Positions 62,528-64,000 of a DNA stretch of 64,000 bases are shown here, piece after piece. Both the position numbers and the translations under genes were made by a program. Each line of letters begins with the position of its first letter. Position 1 is the first letter of the stretch. The notes under the pieces are model-generated. The model made no database searches. It was not told the origin of the DNA and saw only the letters and a list, made by a program, of their open reading frames with translations. Source of the DNA: an uncultured Victivallales bacterium (lineage in GTDB: Bacteria; Verrucomicrobiota; Lentisphaeria; Victivallales; UBA1829). Where the stretch lies: NCBI GenBank assembly GCA_934644965.1, contig CAKUDG010000019.1, forward strand, positions 4,212 to 68,211, written 5' to 3'.

Positions 62528-63622
62528 TCAGCTCTCCAGCATTGCGGCCCCGAGAAAAGGAAAGGAAATGTCCCCCGGCAGCCTTGCCCAGGCATCCAGA
62601 TCAGGACTGCTGAACGCCCCGGAACGGAAATAACCATAGGCAAGACCCGCAACCATCGCAGCATTGTCGGTACAATACTTTTTCGGAGCCGTGACCGCAG
62701 TGATGCCGCGGGGCGCACTCTGTTCAAAACGTTCCCGGAGCGCTCCGTTGCAGGCAACCCCGCCGCAGAGGACCGCGGAACGAGCCGAATAGAAAAGTGC
62801 CGCATCAAACGCCTTCGTGCAGAGAACGTCCACAATGGCCTCCTGATAAGAGGCAAGGGTATCATACAGCTCCTGACCGTCAAGAGTTCCCGTATCCCCG
62901 GCGATTCTGCGGACATGGTAGAGAAGAGAGGTCTTGAGACCGCTGAAACTGAAGTTGAAACGATTTTCCGGACTGAGCGCCTTCCCGGCCGACCCCGTCA
63001 GCGAACGCGGAAAAGCGTAGCGTTTCGGATCCCCCTGCTTCGCAAGACGCTCTATGACAGGACCGCCGGGATAACCGAGTTCCAGAAGTTTTGCGGCCTT
63101 GTCAAAGGCCTCCCCTGCGGCGTCATCCAGAGTCGTCCCGGCAAGACGGGCTTTGCCGCAGGAGTCCAGAATCACAATGGCGCTGTGCCCGCCGGAAACA
63201 ACCAGCGCCATCATGGGATAGAGATCAGGATCTTCAAAATTGCGTTCAGGATCGTCTATGAACGTCCCGTAAATATGAGCGAGGAAGTGATTGATCCCGA
63301 TCAGGGGAATGGAATGCGCAAGGGAGAACCCTTTGGCAAAATTCAGGCCGACCAGGAGGGCGGGGACAAGTCCGGGAGCATGCGTCACGGCAATGGCGGA
63401 AAGTTTTTCAGGAGGAGTGTCCGCCTGGGCAAGAGCTTCGCCAACCACCGTCTCGATCGCAGTCAAATGTTCGCGTGCGGCCAGTTCCGGTATCACGCCC
63501 CCGTAGGGGGAATGTTTCGCAATCTGGGAGGCAACCGCGTTCGAGAGAACTTCGCGACCGTCCCTGACCACGGAAGCCGCGGTCTCGTCACAGCTGGTTT
63601 CTATTCCGAGAATAAGAGCCAT
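62528..63622 (-). CDS. tsaD: tRNA N6-adenosine threonylcarbamoyltransferase TsaD
   Basis: A 364-residue ASKHA-fold enzyme. LGIETSCDETAASV (5-18) opens the ATPase-like fold; metal-binding histidines lie in GINHFLAHIYG; VSGGHSAIV, DDAAGEAFDKAAKLL, GYPGGP and GGVACNGALR are all hallmark segments. With TsaB and TsaE it transfers the threonylcarbamoyl group to A37 of ANN-decoding tRNAs. It heads a two-gene unit with the HAD phosphatase. Confidence 0.97.
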   Translation of the reverse strand: MALILGIETSCDETAASVVRDGREVLSNAVASQIAKHSPYGGVIPELAAREHLTAIETVVGEALAQADTPPEKLSAIAVTHAPGLVPALLVGLNFAKGFSLAHSIPLIGINHFLAHIYGTFIDDPERNFEDPDLYPMMALVVSGGHSAIVILDSCGKARLAGTTLDDAAGEAFDKAAKLLELGYPGGPVIERLAKQGDPKRYAFPRSLTGSAGKALSPENRFNFSFSGLKTSLLYHVRRIAGDTGTLDGQELYDTLASYQEAIVDVLCTKAFDAALFYSARSAVLCGGVACNGALRERFEQSAPRGITAVTAPKKYCTDNAAMVAGLAYGYFRSGAFSSPDLDAWARLPGDISFPFLGAAMLES

Positions 63623-63931
63623 TTCAATCCTCCATACTGAAAAGAGAGAGCTGTACTATACAGCCTCCCCGGTATTTTATCGAACGTTTTTCCATCGAAA
63701 GCTCATTTTTTTCAGTGGATTCTTCTCAAATGGCAAATGCGTCCTCTCCCGGAATTTCTGCTCGCTTTTGAAAGACGTTTCCCATTCAGGTCTCTCCGTG
63801 TTTATCACCGTCCACGGGGAAAAGTGATGAATGGCTGGATAATCGTAATGGAGGGAATATCCGTCCTGTTCCGGGAAAATATCTGGAGAACGATCAATAT
63901 GAAATGGATATATGCTGTACTTTTCCCTAGG
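63623..63931. other. Intergenic stretch between divergent genes
   Basis: About 310 bp between the tsaD start and the promoter of the last gene. An open frame on the minus strand (63677-63943) has no ribosome site or family similarity and covers the promoter, so I do not call it. Confidence 0.45.
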
Positions 63932-63960
63932 TTGTGTCGTCAATAGATTTGTGCTATATT
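63932..63960 (+). promoter_or_regulatory. Sigma-70-like promoter of the gene at the right edge
   Basis: TTGTGT (63932-63937), 17-bp spacer ending in TGC, TATATT (63955-63960), 30 bp before an ATG at 63991. Confidence 0.75.
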
Positions 63961-63990
63961 ATGCAAACGTCAAAAAAGGATATAGGGAAA

Positions 63991-64000
63991 ATGGCGAATG
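63991..64000 (+). CDS. Start of a gene cut by the right edge
   Basis: ATG at 63991 followed by Ala-Asn, with AAGGA and AGGGA within 20 bp upstream and a good promoter at 63932-63960. Only three codons are inside the window, so no product can be named. Confidence 0.5.

Noticed and set aside
61805..63640. 611-codon open frame opposite the HAD gene and tsaD
   Set aside because: Covers two clear genes on the other strand and has no protein-like features.
63677..63943. 88-codon minus-strand ORF upstream of tsaD
   Set aside because: No ribosome site or similarity, and it covers the promoter of the gene at the right edge.
1..64000. tRNA, rRNA, transposase and phage genes
   Set aside because: I looked through the intergenic stretches on both strands and saw no tRNA-like cloverleaf, rRNA segment, integrase or transposase; a covariance-model scan would be decisive.

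Overview
The window looks like a chromosomal segment of a strictly anaerobic, Gram-negative gut bacterium of the Lentisphaerae (Victivallis-like). This is inferred from three sources. There are three pseudopilin-like proteins of the FTLIELLVVI / H-X9-DG type, which are expanded in that group. There are glycan-active enzymes (GH36, GH35) with a sodium/sugar symporter and an AraC regulator. The outer-membrane equipment is complete for what is visible (Kdo synthesis, LptC/A/B, LpxD, Skp, Pal). I saw no phage, insertion sequence, tRNA, rRNA or CRISPR array. The DNA is moderately GC-rich, so many long antisense frames are open but are not genes.

Layout. 0-7 kb: HrpB helicase (cut by the left edge) and a sirtuin on the minus strand; then on the plus strand a phospholipase D-like protein, a GH36 alpha-galactosidase, and the skp/lpxD pair. 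7-16 kb: an orphan small membrane protein, an aquaporin, a Pal-like lipoprotein, branched-chain aminotransferase, a glycan-assembly group (methyltransferase, GT-C and GT2-membrane glycosyltransferases) and a pseudopilin. 16-25 kb: an ABC exporter (ATPase plus an 1104-residue permease with a large low-complexity insertion), a second pseudopilin, an AraC regulator, a hairpin-rich block of direct repeats and a sodium/solute symporter. 25-30 kb: acetolactate synthase behind an apparent leader-peptide attenuator, a BioF-type synthase and a DUF1015 protein.

30-35 kb holds the most coherent operon: kdsB, kdsA, kdsC, lptC-like, lptA-like and lptB, closed by a perfect 19-bp stem terminator. It couples synthesis of Kdo to export of the lipopolysaccharide that carries it. 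The Kdo enzyme KdsD lies apart at 50 kb. 35-40 kb (minus): a PfkB kinase, a flotillin with four 22-residue repeats, its NfeD-like partner and the third pseudopilin. 40-50 kb: a PurS-PurL fusion, a Gfo/Idh/MocA oxidoreductase, a glycosyltransferase, a lactonase-type beta-propeller, a GH35 beta-galactosidase and KdsD. 50-64 kb: HisF, a Sel1-repeat protein, an etfB-etfA-acyl-CoA dehydrogenase-rpoZ operon, PurE, an S41-like protease, an M20 amidohydrolase, a HAD phosphatase, TsaD and the start of one more gene.

Control signals are unusually readable. Many genes carry a sigma-70-like promoter of the form TTGNNN, 16-17 bp, TATATT or close to it, often with TG or TGC directly before the -10. The best regulatory find is the ilvB leader: promoter, a 47-codon leader ORF with Thr-Thr-Thr and Val-Val-Val runs, and an intrinsic terminator, all before the structural gene. 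The hairpin-rich 92-bp repeat at 22.9-23.2 kb is the most puzzling non-coding element.
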